In this document: positions 17,435 through 26,470 of the stretch, in pieces
How positions within the stretch are numbered: position 1 is the first letter of the stretch
Layout of the letters: each line of letters opens with the position of its first letter
Source of the DNA: Halomonas gemina
GTDB taxonomy: Bacteria; Pseudomonadota; Gammaproteobacteria; Pseudomonadales; Halomonadaceae
Direction: 5' to 3'
Assembly: GCF_023554995.1 (NCBI RefSeq)
Contig: NZ_JAMJPK010000002.1
Span: forward strand, 496,001-560,000
Length of the DNA: 64,000 bases
Notes under the pieces: generated by a model
The model's input: only the letters and a program-made list of their open reading frames with translations
What the model was told of the DNA's origin: nothing
The model's database searches: none
Program-made: the position numbers and the translations under genes

Positions 17435-18538
17435 TTAGAAGGCGTCCATGCCGATGGGCATGCGCAGGGTCAGGGTCGTGTCCGGGGCGTCATCGGTGAT
17501 ACCCAGCTCCAGCCCCAGGTTGACGGCGACATCCTGATTCAGCTGGTAGGACCATCCGAGCAGCAGGGAACCGACATTCAGGGTATTGGAGCTGACACGA
17601 GTGATGCTGCCAGTGTTGTTGTTGACATATTCGGTCTCGGTCTTGCCGATGAAGTCGTTCTTGTAGCCCAGCGTAAAGGAGGTCCTTGGGTTGATGGAGT
17701 AGGCCATGCCGAAGCTCAGTCGTACCGCATCTCCTGGATCCACATCGCCGATAAAAAGGTCCTGGTCATTATCGTCAGTCAGTCTCTGATTGACGCTATC
17801 TTTCAGATGAAAAACATAGCCGAGGTTGGCGAAGTAGACGGCCGGCGCAGAGGGGAGCAGCATGGTGATGCTGGGCTCGATGGAATGGAAGCCTGTGCCC
17901 GTAGAGAGTTCAAGTGGATTTCCGGCACTGTCGCGGCTTACATCAAACGGGCCCTCGCCGGTGGTGCTCTTGTAGCGCAGGTTGCCGATGAAGTAGGGCA
18001 TCCCATCGAGCCCACGGTTGAACTGGTAGTGGGCGCCCAGTTCGATATCGCCTAGCGCATTATTGGATAGTTCACGGTCCAGAGTGAAAACATTATCCTC
18101 ACTATCTTCAATCGGAACGTTGACCCTTTCCGATTCATCTCGATAGACATAGGGCACCTTCATCTCGAGTTCCAGGCGGTCGGTGAAGCCCAGCCGCCCC
18201 GTCAGGGAGGCCGTATAGTTGTCACGGTCGACATCCTGTGCCGTGAATACCCCGATCAGCAGGGTACTCAGAACGCTTACCCCCTCGAACGTCATGCGGT
18301 TGATGCTCTCGTGGGAGTACTGGAACTCCGGTTCCAGTACCAGCCTGCCCTTGGGCGTCAGCACCCCGCCATATTCGGCGAGGGCCTGCACTTCCGGCTG
18401 GACCTCCTGCTGCTCGGGCTCCTGGCCGACCGGTTGGATCTGTGCCGTCTGTGCTGCCTCCTGGGCCAGTGCCGGCGCGCAACCGATCAAGGATACCAGG
18501 CCAGCAGTGTAGAGGATGCTTGTGCCTCGTGGAGTCAT
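17435..18538 (-). CDS. Outer-membrane beta-barrel transporter (FapF-like)
   Basis: 367 residues with a signal peptide ending APALAQ. After a short Gln/Glu-rich N-terminal segment comes VLTPKGRLVLEPEFQYSHES, the characteristic opening of a beta-barrel family often annotated simply as transporter. Alternating polar/hydrophobic strands continue to a terminal aromatic (GMDAF). The Gln/Glu-rich N-terminal linker is reminiscent of the plug/coiled-coil region of FapF, the trimeric pore that exports Fap subunits. The start at 18538 follows an AGGAAGG site; the longer frame to 18598 lacks one and would spoil the signal peptide. It is convergent with the secreted-protein operon. I infer it is the export pore for that cargo. 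Confidence 0.8.
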   Translation of the reverse strand: MTPRGTSILYTAGLVSLIGCAPALAQEAAQTAQIQPVGQEPEQQEVQPEVQALAEYGGVLTPKGRLVLEPEFQYSHESINRMTFEGVSVLSTLLIGVFTAQDVDRDNYTASLTGRLGFTDRLELEMKVPYVYRDESERVNVPIEDSEDNVFTLDRELSNNALGDIELGAHYQFNRGLDGMPYFIGNLRYKSTTGEGPFDVSRDSAGNPLELSTGTGFHSIEPSITMLLPSAPAVYFANLGYVFHLKDSVNQRLTDDNDQDLFIGDVDPGDAVRLSFGMAYSINPRTSFTLGYKNDFIGKTETEYVNNNTGSITRVSSNTLNVGSLLLGWSYQLNQDVAVNLGLELGITDDAPDTTLTLRMPIGMDAF

Positions 18539-18672
18539 GGTTCCCTTCCTTTTTTCTTGCTTAATTAAGTAGTGTCCCGTCCGCACCGGGAGAGACATGG
18601 ACTGATCCGGATCACGACACCCCTATCGGATACGAAAAGACCCAGCTAGCAGGCGCCTGTGACCGTCTTCCA

Positions 18673-20088
18673 TCATGTTGAGGTTAGTTGAATAAGTCCT
18701 GATGTCGATGGCTCATTCTTTTTTCCATCATCCGAATCTCCGTTCTTGTCGATACAGTGCTTATCGAGAAGCCGATACAGGGTGACGCGGGAGACGCCGA
18801 GCTCACGGGCTGCATGCAGCACCTTGTACTTGTTGCGTGCCAGGGCGCCCCTGATCGCCTCGTATTCTGCCATGTCGCGTACCTGCTGAAGGGTATCGGT
18901 GTCCCGGGAAAGGCTTTGGCGTCGTTCCAGCCCCATATCGGAGGGTGTGATGAGCCGTTGTTCGCACATGACCATGGAACGTCTGACTCGGTTGACCAGT
19001 TCGCGTATGTTCCCTGGCCAGGGGTACTGGCGCATGACAGTCTTGCAATCGCAGTTGAAGCCTCGGACCCGAGATGGCTTCTCAGCAGAGAACTTCTCGA
19101 AGAAGAAGTGTGCCAGGGGCTCGATATCCTCCGGGTGTTCCCTCAGCGCCGGTGTCCTGACTTGAAGCACATTTAGCCGATGATAGAGGTCCTCGCGGAA
19201 CTCTCCTCTCTCCACTGCCTTCTCGAGGTCGACGTGGGTGGCGGCCAGGACCCTGACATCCACAGGGATTTCCTGGAGTCCACCGACGCGGAATACCTTG
19301 AGGTTCTCCAGGAAGCGAAGCAGGTTCACCTGCATGTCCAGAGGCAGGTCACCGATCTCGTCGAGAAAGAGTGTGCCTCCTTGCGAGCTCTCTATGATAC
19401 CTATCTTGCGTTGATTGGCACCGGTGAAGGCACCCTTCTCATGACCGAAGAGCTCGGACTGGATGAGACCGGAGGGAAGAGCCCCGCAATTGACCACGTT
19501 GAACGGGCCACGGTGTCTGGATGAATGGGTATGGATTGCGTGGGCGGTGAGCTCCTTCCCCGTGCCTGACTCTCCGGTAATCAGCACGGGAGCATCGGCA
19601 GCGGCCACCTTGCGGATGGTTCGGAAGAGTTGTTGCATGATCGGGCTCTCGCCGACCATATGGTAGTCGTCGTCCGGGCAGGAAAGCGTCGGAACGGGGT
19701 GAGCTTCATGGAGGCCTGCCATCTTTAACGCGCTCTCAAGCAAGGTATTGAGTTTTTCCGCATCGGCGGGATGGGCTTGATAGGCATAGCAGGCGTTGTA
19801 GATCAGGTCACGAGCCTTGTCGTGCCGCAATACGTCATGCTCGACGATCGCCACCCACTGGACCTGCGACAAGCCGGGCCTGGTATCGACTTCCAGGGGG
19901 AGCGAGGTCCCAGACGGGTCGATAGCGGTCAATCCAACCCTGCAGGCTTCCCTGTTCAATAACTCCATCGCTTCCTGCGCATTATCGGCATGGTGTATCG
20001 ACCAGCCATAACCTGAGAGCTGATTCAGCGTTTCCTGAAGAGAAGTTATGTTCCCTACGGTCATGAGTTGCCTGGACGGCTCCATCAT
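18673..20088 (-). CDS. Sigma-54-dependent activator with degenerate receiver domain (VpsR-like)
   Basis: 471 residues. The N-terminal ~125 residues look like a receiver fold but lack the acidic pocket and phospho-Asp context of CheY-type domains. The AAA+ domain has GESGTGKE at 172-179 and the sigma-54 contact loop GAFTGA at 219-224, followed by GGTLFLDEIGDLP. A Fis-type helix-turn-helix lies near the C-terminus (ARELGVSRVTLYRLLDKH). Such activators (VpsR, FleQ-like) often respond to c-di-GMP and control biofilm matrix genes; that response is inference here. GAGGGAACG precedes the ATG. It lies 134 bases upstream of the beta-barrel gene on the same strand. Confidence 0.88.
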   Translation of the reverse strand: MMEPSRQLMTVGNITSLQETLNQLSGYGWSIHHADNAQEAMELLNREACRVGLTAIDPSGTSLPLEVDTRPGLSQVQWVAIVEHDVLRHDKARDLIYNACYAYQAHPADAEKLNTLLESALKMAGLHEAHPVPTLSCPDDDYHMVGESPIMQQLFRTIRKVAAADAPVLITGESGTGKELTAHAIHTHSSRHRGPFNVVNCGALPSGLIQSELFGHEKGAFTGANQRKIGIIESSQGGTLFLDEIGDLPLDMQVNLLRFLENLKVFRVGGLQEIPVDVRVLAATHVDLEKAVERGEFREDLYHRLNVLQVRTPALREHPEDIEPLAHFFFEKFSAEKPSRVRGFNCDCKTVMRQYPWPGNIRELVNRVRRSMVMCEQRLITPSDMGLERRQSLSRDTDTLQQVRDMAEYEAIRGALARNKYKVLHAARELGVSRVTLYRLLDKHCIDKNGDSDDGKKNEPSTSGLIQLTST

Positions 20089-20542
20089 CTCGTTCCCTCA
20101 TGGTTGCTGACAACCATTGCTGATGGTGTTCATTCCCTGCGACAGGCGAGTGCTTGCCACGGGTCTTGGTCCGGGAGTCATGATTTTGCTTCCTCCACAG
20201 GCAGCAGTCCCGTTGCTGTCCTCCTGGTTGGAAGATGAGCGAAGTACTACCTCGGGACTACGGGACCATCGCGGGGCTTGAGGCGACGCGGTAAGTGTTG
20301 GTCGTCCCAGGACAATTGTAAAGTCATGTTACAGATTCGTTGGGTGATGCATACGTCATATGAGTCTTCTCAGTATTTTTAGGAAACTCTATGCTTAACA
20401 ATACGTTGTATGAAAGTTGCGACGGGTTAGGGGGAGGGAGGAACGGCAGTCGCATCAAGAAAATAGTACTCGAGCCACAGGACCTGGCTGCTGTAGCGGG
20501 CGTGAGCAGCCAGGCAAGAAGGCAGGCGGTAGGGCAGGGAGT
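20089..20542. other. Non-coding stretch between the regulator and peroxiredoxin genes
   Basis: These 454 bases hold the promoter side of the minus-strand sigma-54 activator. The part from about 20310 to 20420 is AT-rich. I see no gene with a credible start and composition, no tRNA, and no strong hairpin. A search for a reversed -24/-12 element here found none with the correct 12-base spacing. Confidence 0.5.
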
Positions 20543-21028
20543 CTAGCCAAGCCTGTCGAGGATGGTCTCGGCACTGCTCTTGTCCACCACGCCCTTCTCG
20601 GTGTCGACGCCGAGGTACTCCACCACGCCGTCATAGGCGATCAGGGCATAGCGGTGGCTGCGAATGCCCATGCCACCGGCCGTGGCATCCTTGTCCATGC
20701 CGATGGCGCGGGTGAACTCGGCGTTACCGTCGGCGAGCATGGTGATCGCCTCGGCATTCTGGTCCTTCTGCCAGGCGCCCATCACGAAGGCATCGTTCAC
20801 CGAGAGGCAGGCGAGGGCATCGGCCCCCTTGGCGAGGATGTCATCGGCGCGGACCACGAAGCCGGGCATGTGGGTGTTGGAGCAGCCGGGCGTAAAGGCG
20901 CCGGGCACGGCGAAGAGCACCACGCGACGGTCGGCGAAGAACTCGCCGGTGGAGAGGTCCTGTGGCCCATCGGGGCCATTGGTCTTGAGGGTGATGTCCG
21001 GAATCCTGTCACCGATCGAGAGTGTCAT
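20543..21028 (-). CDS. Peroxiredoxin 5-family (glutaredoxin/glutathione-dependent) peroxidase
   Basis: 161 residues, full length for the Prx5 family. The peroxidatic Cys49 is in VPGAFTPGCSNTHMPGF and the resolving region SVNDAFVMGAW is typical. It reduces hydrogen peroxide and alkyl hydroperoxides in the cytosol, with electrons from glutathione or thioredoxin. No fused glutaredoxin domain is present. It is transcribed alone on the minus strand; the SDR gene upstream of it on the same strand is 50 bases away, so the two may be co-transcribed. Confidence 0.93.
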   Translation of the reverse strand: MTLSIGDRIPDITLKTNGPDGPQDLSTGEFFADRRVVLFAVPGAFTPGCSNTHMPGFVVRADDILAKGADALACLSVNDAFVMGAWQKDQNAEAITMLADGNAEFTRAIGMDKDATAGGMGIRSHRYALIAYDGVVEYLGVDTEKGVVDKSSAETILDRLG

Positions 21029-21078
21029 GGGGTAGGCCTCTGGTTGATGTAAGCGTTAATCGTGTATTGAGCTGAGGG

Positions 21079-21765
21079 TCATTCCAGCGGCGGCGTGGGG
21101 CGAATCAGGATCTCGTTGACATCCACGTGCTCCGGCTGCGCCAGGGCATAGGTCACCGCATTGGCGATGTCACGGTCTTCCAGGGCGTGCTCCGGGGGCT
21201 CATCGAAGAACGGGGTGTTGACCATGCCGGGTTCGATCAGGGTGACGCGGATACCGCTGCCCCGCAGTTCCTCGCGCAGGTTGTAGCCGATCCCGCTCAC
21301 CGCCCACTTGGTGGCCCCGTACATGGAGCCGGGGATGGTGGCACGGCCGGCGGCCGACCCGGTCAGCAGCACATGGCCACGGCTGCGACGCAGTGCCGGC
21401 AGGGTGGCCTGCAGGGTCAGGCCGACGCCGTAGATGTTTGTCAGGATCATCTCGCGCCAGGCCTCGTGGTCGGCGCCACTGAAGCCTCCCGGCGAGCCGC
21501 CGCGCCCCGCGTTGGCGAACACGGCATCGATGCGGCCGAAGCGTTCCATGGCCTGCTCGACCATGGCCTGCTGGTCCTCCATGGCGGTGACGTCGCAGCC
21601 GATGGCGAGCACGTTCTCCGGGCCCAGTTCCTCGGCCAGGGCCGTCAGCTTCTCCCGGGAGCGGGCGGCCAGCACCAGCTTGTAGCCCTCCCGCGAGGCG
21701 GCCCGGGCCGAGGCTGCCCCTATCCCGCTCGACGCCCCGGTAATCAGTAATACACGATGCTGCAT
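21079..21765 (-). CDS. Short-chain dehydrogenase/reductase (YdfG-type)
   Basis: 228 residues. The Rossmann cofactor loop is TGASSGIGAAS, followed by NAGRGGS, the catalytic Ser in LTGSAAGR, and the YGATKWA active site (YxxxK). ARSREKL after the second strand suggests NADP(H) preference. It is of the classical SDR type acting on hydroxy acids or 3-hydroxy compounds; the substrate is unknown. The start at 21765 has AGGAGAGG just upstream; a longer frame to 21828 has no ribosome site. Confidence 0.9.
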   Translation of the reverse strand: MQHRVLLITGASSGIGAASARAASREGYKLVLAARSREKLTALAEELGPENVLAIGCDVTAMEDQQAMVEQAMERFGRIDAVFANAGRGGSPGGFSGADHEAWREMILTNIYGVGLTLQATLPALRRSRGHVLLTGSAAGRATIPGSMYGATKWAVSGIGYNLREELRGSGIRVTLIEPGMVNTPFFDEPPEHALEDRDIANAVTYALAQPEHVDVNEILIRPTPPLE

Positions 21766-21955
21766 CGTCCTCTCCTGTGCCTGTGAGCCGCCGATTTCCA
21801 GCATGGCCCAGTCCACGACATGGCTCAATCCCGGCGCTCAACGCAACACCGCTGCCCCGGCCTTGCAGTCGGTATCGAGGATATCGGACGCCGCGCTCGG
21901 TACCGGTGTGCCCTGCCATGGTGCCGCCCGCGGTGGCACCATGGCAGGACGCGGG

Positions 21956-22690
21956 TCAGTTCAGGGCCAGTTGCGCCTCGTCACGGTCGCAGTGGAAGTA
22001 GTCCGAGCTCGCCAGCCACGCCGGATCGGGATAGTAGGTGAAGAGGTACTGATCCTCCTTGATGCTGTCGATCAGCGGCGCGGCGACCTCCTGGCGAACC
22101 GCCGGGCAGCCATGGCTGCGGCCGAGGCGGCCGGTCTGCTCGATGAAGGCCTCGCTGACGTAGTCGGCACCATGGATGACGATGGCGCGCTGGTAGGCCA
22201 GGTCGTTGACGCCGGGCTCGAGGCCCTCCAGGCGCAGCGAGTAGCCGTTGCGGCCCTGGTAGCTGTTCATGGTGCGGAACAGGCCGATGCTGGACTGGTG
22301 GCTTTCCGGGACGTTGGAGAAGGTATCGGCCATGGCATTGCCGGAGCCCTGGCCGTGGGAGACCAGCTCCTCGAACAGCAGCTGGCGGCGCTGCAGGTCG
22401 AAGACCCAGAGGCGCGGCTCGGTGGAGGGCAACGAGAAGTCGATCACCGCCAGGCGCTCGGCGTCGGGGTCGGCGCAGGAGAGCGCGCGGGCCGCCAGGC
22501 GCATGACCCGGGGGTCGGCATCGGGTGCCAGCCGGGTCAGGGTCTGGTCGAGAGGTAGCTGGCTCAGCGTACCCGGCTTGTAGGCCTGGGCCAGGAAGTC
22601 GTCGCCGGCCAGGGCGGGTGGTGTGCCCAGCAGCAGCGCGGCGCAGAGGGCGGTGCCGGGAAGCCATCGATTCGGGAAGGGAGTCGGCAT
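21956..22690 (-). CDS. Secreted L,D-transpeptidase catalytic-domain protein (YkuD_2-type)
   Basis: 244 residues with a signal peptide (WLPGTALCAALLLGTPPALA). The mature part matches the murein L,D-transpeptidase catalytic-domain family: the His of IVIHGADYVSE and the SHGCPAVR active-site Cys are both present. LAVIDFSLPSTEPRLWVFDL opens the fold. It is probably periplasmic and acts on peptidoglycan or related peptides. It is divergent from a second, larger L,D-transpeptidase gene 167 bases away. The start at 22690 was chosen to give a clean signal peptide; the ribosome site is weak, and an upstream Met near 22735 cannot be excluded. Confidence 0.82.
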   Translation of the reverse strand: MPTPFPNRWLPGTALCAALLLGTPPALAGDDFLAQAYKPGTLSQLPLDQTLTRLAPDADPRVMRLAARALSCADPDAERLAVIDFSLPSTEPRLWVFDLQRRQLLFEELVSHGQGSGNAMADTFSNVPESHQSSIGLFRTMNSYQGRNGYSLRLEGLEPGVNDLAYQRAIVIHGADYVSEAFIEQTGRLGRSHGCPAVRQEVAAPLIDSIKEDQYLFTYYPDPAWLASSDYFHCDRDEAQLALN

Positions 22691-22857
22691 TCGGGAAACC
22701 TGTCGTGTGGCATGCTGGGCCCGGTCGTCGGCCATTCCAGACGGTAGGGCGCTCAGTCGGAAAAGGGGCGGCTTCCCTGCGGCGCCCTGTCGGGCACTAT
22801 TATGAACAAGGGAAACACGATGACCAGACCTCATTCTCAACGCAGGAGCCAGGACCC

Positions 22858-24471
22858 ATGCCCTCAGCCAAAGGATTGATGCCACTGATTCTCGTGGTGG
22901 GGATGCTGCTCTCGATGAGTGGCTGGGCGCTCGCCGAGGAGGGGGAGGCCGCCGTGGCCGATGCCCTCGCCGAGCGGTTAGCCGAAAAGGAGGCTGGCCT
23001 GCGGGACTTCTACGCTGCCCGTGAGGGGCGGCCCGCCTGGCAGGAGGCCGAGACCGTCGGCGGCTTTGCCGCGGCCCTGCGCAGCCTGGAGGCCGATGGC
23101 CTGACCCCGCAGGACTACCGGCCGGATGCCCTGGTAGCGGGGTACCGCCAGGTGCAGGCCGAGGAGCAGGCGCCGGCCGCCCGGGCACGCTTCGACCTGC
23201 AGGCCAGCCGTATCCTGCTGACGGCCCTGCGTCATCTTCAGCGCGGCAAGGTGGATCCGCATAGCATCGACCCGGACTGGGAGGTGCCCATCGACGCGCC
23301 TCCCCTGGATCTGGCGGCGGTGTCGCGGGCGGTGGATGGCCAGCGCTTCGAGCAGGCCTTCGCCCTGGCACGTCCCTCGGCGGCCCCCTACGAGCGCCTG
23401 CGCGCGGGGCTGGCCCGCTATCGCCACATCGAGCGGCAGGGTGGCTGGCCAAAGCTGCCGCAACGCCAGCAGTCGCTGCGTCCGGGCGATATCCATGATG
23501 ATGTGCCGCTGCTGCGCGAGCGCCTGGCGATCATCGGCGAGCTCGAGGTGATGGTGGCCGACCTCTTTCCCGGGGTCGAGTCGGGCGCCGCGGATCCACG
23601 CCGCTACGATGACGCCCTGGTGGAGGCCGTGAAGCGTTTCCAGCGCCGCCACCTGCTCGAGGTGGACGGCATCATCGGCCCCCGGACCCAGGAGGCCCTG
23701 AACGTGCCGGTGGGAGAGCGCATCGCCCAGATCCGGGTCAACCTGGAGCGCGCCCGCTGGCTGCTCCATGGGCTGCCGGACTCCTTCGTGCTGGTGGACA
23801 TCGCCGGTTACCGGATCAGCTACTTCCGTCCCGACGGGCGGGTCTGGCGCTCGCGCATCGTGGTGGGTCGACCCTATCGCCGCACCCCCTCGCTGCGCTC
23901 GGCGATCACGCACCTGACGCTCAATCCCACCTGGACGGTGCCGCCGACCATCCTGCGCGAGGATGTGCTGCCCAAGGTGCGCCGCGACCTCGGCTATCTC
24001 TGGCGGGAGGACCTCATGGTGCTGGGGCCCTCCGGCCAGCGTCTCGATCCCCGCGAGGTCGACTGGTCGCGGCCGGGCAATATCATGCTTCGCCAGCGCC
24101 CCGGTCCGCAGAATGCCCTGGGGCGCGTCGTGCTGCGCTTTCCCAACGAGCATCTCGTCTACCTGCACGACACCCCCGCCCAGGGGCTCTTCGCCAGCGA
24201 ACAGCGGGCCTTCAGCTCCGGCTGCATCCGCGTGCAGGGAGTGCTGGAACTGGCCCAGCACCTCTTCGATGACACCGGCACTCCCGCCCATGTGGCCTCG
24301 CTTGTTGCGAAGGGGGCGACCCGCAACATTTACCTCGAGCGTCCCGTACCGGTGATCCTGCACTACTGGACGGTGCACCCTGGTGAGGATGGCGAGCTGG
24401 TCTTCCGGCCGGACATCTACCAGCGCGATGCCGCCCTGTTATCCGCCCTGGACCGCCCCCTGAGCGGGTAG
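22858..24471 (+). CDS. L,D-transpeptidase with peptidoglycan-binding domain (YcbB/LdtD-type)
   Basis: 537 residues. A signal peptide (LMPLILVVGMLLSMSGWALA) is followed by an alpha-helical scaffold, a PG_binding_1 domain (VKRFQRRHLLEVDGIIG) and the YkuD catalytic domain (HDTPAQGLF with catalytic His, SSGCIRVQ with the nucleophile Cys). This order and length match LdtD/YcbB, which makes 3-3 meso-DAP cross-links in the periplasm and gives beta-lactam tolerance. AGGAGCCAGGA precedes the ATG. Its divergent neighbour is another YkuD-type protein. Confidence 0.92.
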   Translation: MPSAKGLMPLILVVGMLLSMSGWALAEEGEAAVADALAERLAEKEAGLRDFYAAREGRPAWQEAETVGGFAAALRSLEADGLTPQDYRPDALVAGYRQVQAEEQAPAARARFDLQASRILLTALRHLQRGKVDPHSIDPDWEVPIDAPPLDLAAVSRAVDGQRFEQAFALARPSAAPYERLRAGLARYRHIERQGGWPKLPQRQQSLRPGDIHDDVPLLRERLAIIGELEVMVADLFPGVESGAADPRRYDDALVEAVKRFQRRHLLEVDGIIGPRTQEALNVPVGERIAQIRVNLERARWLLHGLPDSFVLVDIAGYRISYFRPDGRVWRSRIVVGRPYRRTPSLRSAITHLTLNPTWTVPPTILREDVLPKVRRDLGYLWREDLMVLGPSGQRLDPREVDWSRPGNIMLRQRPGPQNALGRVVLRFPNEHLVYLHDTPAQGLFASEQRAFSSGCIRVQGVLELAQHLFDDTGTPAHVASLVAKGATRNIYLERPVPVILHYWTVHPGEDGELVFRPDIYQRDAALLSALDRPLSG

Positions 24472-24493
24472 CGCGGTCGCTGCGGTGGCCGTC

Positions 24494-26347
24494 TCAGCGG
24501 TAGCCCCTGGCTTGGAGCCGGAACAGCCGCGCATAGCGGCCGTTGGCGGCCATCAGGCGCTCATGGTCACCCTGCTCGAGGATCTCGCCGCCGTCGATCA
24601 CCAGGATCCAGTCGGCGGCACGCACCGTCGAGAAGCGGTGCGAGATCAGGATGGTCATGCGGTCGCGGCTGTGCTCGCGGAAGTCGGCATAGACGGCCGC
24701 CTCGGCCGCGGCGTCCATGGCCGCCGTGGGCTCGTCAAGCACCAGGATGTCGGCGCCCTCGCGCATGTAGGCCCGGGAGAGGGCGATCTTCTGCCACTGG
24801 CCGCCGGAGAGCTCCTGGCCGCCCTTGAACCAGCGCCCCAACTGGGTGTGGTAGCCGCCGGGCATCTCGGCAATGAACTCATCGGCCAGCCCGCGACGGG
24901 CGGCCTCCTGCCAGCGGGCCTCGTCGGTGAAGGCTGCAACGTCACCGGCCCCGAGGTTCTCGCCCACCTTCATCTGGTAGCGCACGAAGTCCTGGAAGAT
25001 CACTCCGATGCGCCGGCGCAGCGCCTGGACCTCCCAGTCGCGCAGGTCACTGCCGTCGAGCAGGATGCGCCCCTTGGTGGGCTCGTAGAGGCGGGTCAGC
25101 AACTTGATCAGGGTGGTCTTGCCCGAGCCGTTGGCCCCCACCAGGGCGAGGCTCCCGCCCGGGCGCAGGTGCAGGGAGATGTTCGAGAGGGCCGGCGACT
25201 CGGCGCCAGGGTAGGTGAAGCCGACGCCCTCGAAGCGGATGCCGTCGCCGGGCCTCGCGCCCGCGGTGAGGGTGCCGCGCTCGGCGGGCACCGGCTGTTC
25301 CAGGTACTCGTAGAGGTTCGAGAGGTAGAGGTTGTCCTCGTACATGCCGCCGATCGCCGTAAGGCTCGCCGAGAGCGCCGCCTGGCCCTGCTTGAAGACC
25401 ATCAGGTACATGGTCATCTCGCCCAGGGTCAGTCTCCCGGTGATAGTCTCCGCCACCACCCAGGCGTAGGCGGTGTAGAAGGCCAGGGTGCCCAGCAGGC
25501 CGAGCAGGAAGCCCCAGGTCTCGCGGCGCAGCGTCAGGCGGCGATCCTCGTCGTAGAGGGTTTCGAAGATGTTCCGGTAACGCTCCAGCAGCAGCGGCTC
25601 CAGCCCGAACAGCTTGACCTCCTTGATGCTGTCCTCGCGGGCCAGCACCGTCTCCAGGTACATCTGCATGCGAGTCTGCGGCGAGCGCCAGCGGAACAGC
25701 CGGAAGGCATCGCCGGAGAACTTGGCCTCCGAGACGAACACCGGCAGGGCGCCGATCACCAGCACCAGCAGCGCCCAGGGCGAGAACTGCACCAGCAACA
25801 CACCGAAACTGGCCAGCGAGATGGCGTTCTGGGCCAGGCCAAAGGTCTTGTTGACCAGGCCCAGCGGCCGCACCGAGGCCTCGCGGCGGGCGCGGGTCAG
25901 CTTGTCGTAGAATTCGGAATCCTCGAACTGCTCGAGCGAGAGGGTACCGGCCTTCTCGAGGATCATCACGTTGACCTTCTGGCCGAGCAGCGCCCGCAGC
26001 AGCGACTGCTGGGCCGAGAGGCCGCGCTGGGCCAGGGCAATGGTGGCGATCACCCCCGCCTCGGCCAGCACGTAGCGCAGCACGCCCCACCAGTCGACTT
26101 CCCCGCTGTCGCGATGCAGTTCCATCGCCGCGACCACGGCATCGACGATCAGCTGGCCGATCCAGGCCGCTACCGCGGGCAGCACCCCGGCGACCAGGGT
26201 GCAGAGTGCGAGCCCCAGGGTCAGCGGACGGGAGGTCTGCCAGACCAGTGCCAGGGCCCGGTGGCTGTAGCGGAAGACGCCGAGGAAGCTGGCCAGACGG
26301 CGCTCGGGCGGCGCGGCCGGCCGGGGATGGGCATGGGGTGAGGACAC
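24494..26347 (-). CDS. ABC exporter, fused membrane and ATPase domains
   Basis: 617 residues. The N-terminal half holds about six transmembrane helices (type IV exporter fold); the C-terminal nucleotide-binding domain has GANGSGKTT (Walker A), the signature ELSGGQWQK and ILVLDEPTAAMD (Walker B). It functions as a dimer in the inner membrane. The substrate is not evident; related proteins export lipids, peptides or drugs. Its stop lies 22 bases from that of the convergent L,D-transpeptidase. The M23 peptidase gene upstream on the same strand is separated by a terminator hairpin, so it is probably expressed independently. Confidence 0.88.
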   Translation of the reverse strand: MSSPHAHPRPAAPPERRLASFLGVFRYSHRALALVWQTSRPLTLGLALCTLVAGVLPAVAAWIGQLIVDAVVAAMELHRDSGEVDWWGVLRYVLAEAGVIATIALAQRGLSAQQSLLRALLGQKVNVMILEKAGTLSLEQFEDSEFYDKLTRARREASVRPLGLVNKTFGLAQNAISLASFGVLLVQFSPWALLVLVIGALPVFVSEAKFSGDAFRLFRWRSPQTRMQMYLETVLAREDSIKEVKLFGLEPLLLERYRNIFETLYDEDRRLTLRRETWGFLLGLLGTLAFYTAYAWVVAETITGRLTLGEMTMYLMVFKQGQAALSASLTAIGGMYEDNLYLSNLYEYLEQPVPAERGTLTAGARPGDGIRFEGVGFTYPGAESPALSNISLHLRPGGSLALVGANGSGKTTLIKLLTRLYEPTKGRILLDGSDLRDWEVQALRRRIGVIFQDFVRYQMKVGENLGAGDVAAFTDEARWQEAARRGLADEFIAEMPGGYHTQLGRWFKGGQELSGGQWQKIALSRAYMREGADILVLDEPTAAMDAAAEAAVYADFREHSRDRMTILISHRFSTVRAADWILVIDGGEILEQGDHERLMAANGRYARLFRLQARGYR

Positions 26348-26423
26348 GCCGAGGGTCTCCGATCCGTGGGGGCGCCAGTGTACCCCGGCGGCGCAGCTGG
26401 CAGTAGGCGGTACCCCGAACGAC

Positions 26424-26449
26424 CGCGCCCCGCTCGAGGGCGGGGCGCG
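26424..26449 (-). terminator. Stem-loop terminator downstream of the M23 peptidase gene
   Basis: A perfect 10-bp GC-rich inverted repeat (CGCGCCCCGC at 26424-26433 with its complement at 26440-26449) with a 6-base loop. It begins just beyond the stop of the minus-strand M23 gene at 26471. No poly-U tract follows on the minus strand, so it may be a weak or Rho-assisted site. Confidence 0.55.
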
Positions 26450-26470
26450 AAGAGACGGTGGTGGCGGGGC

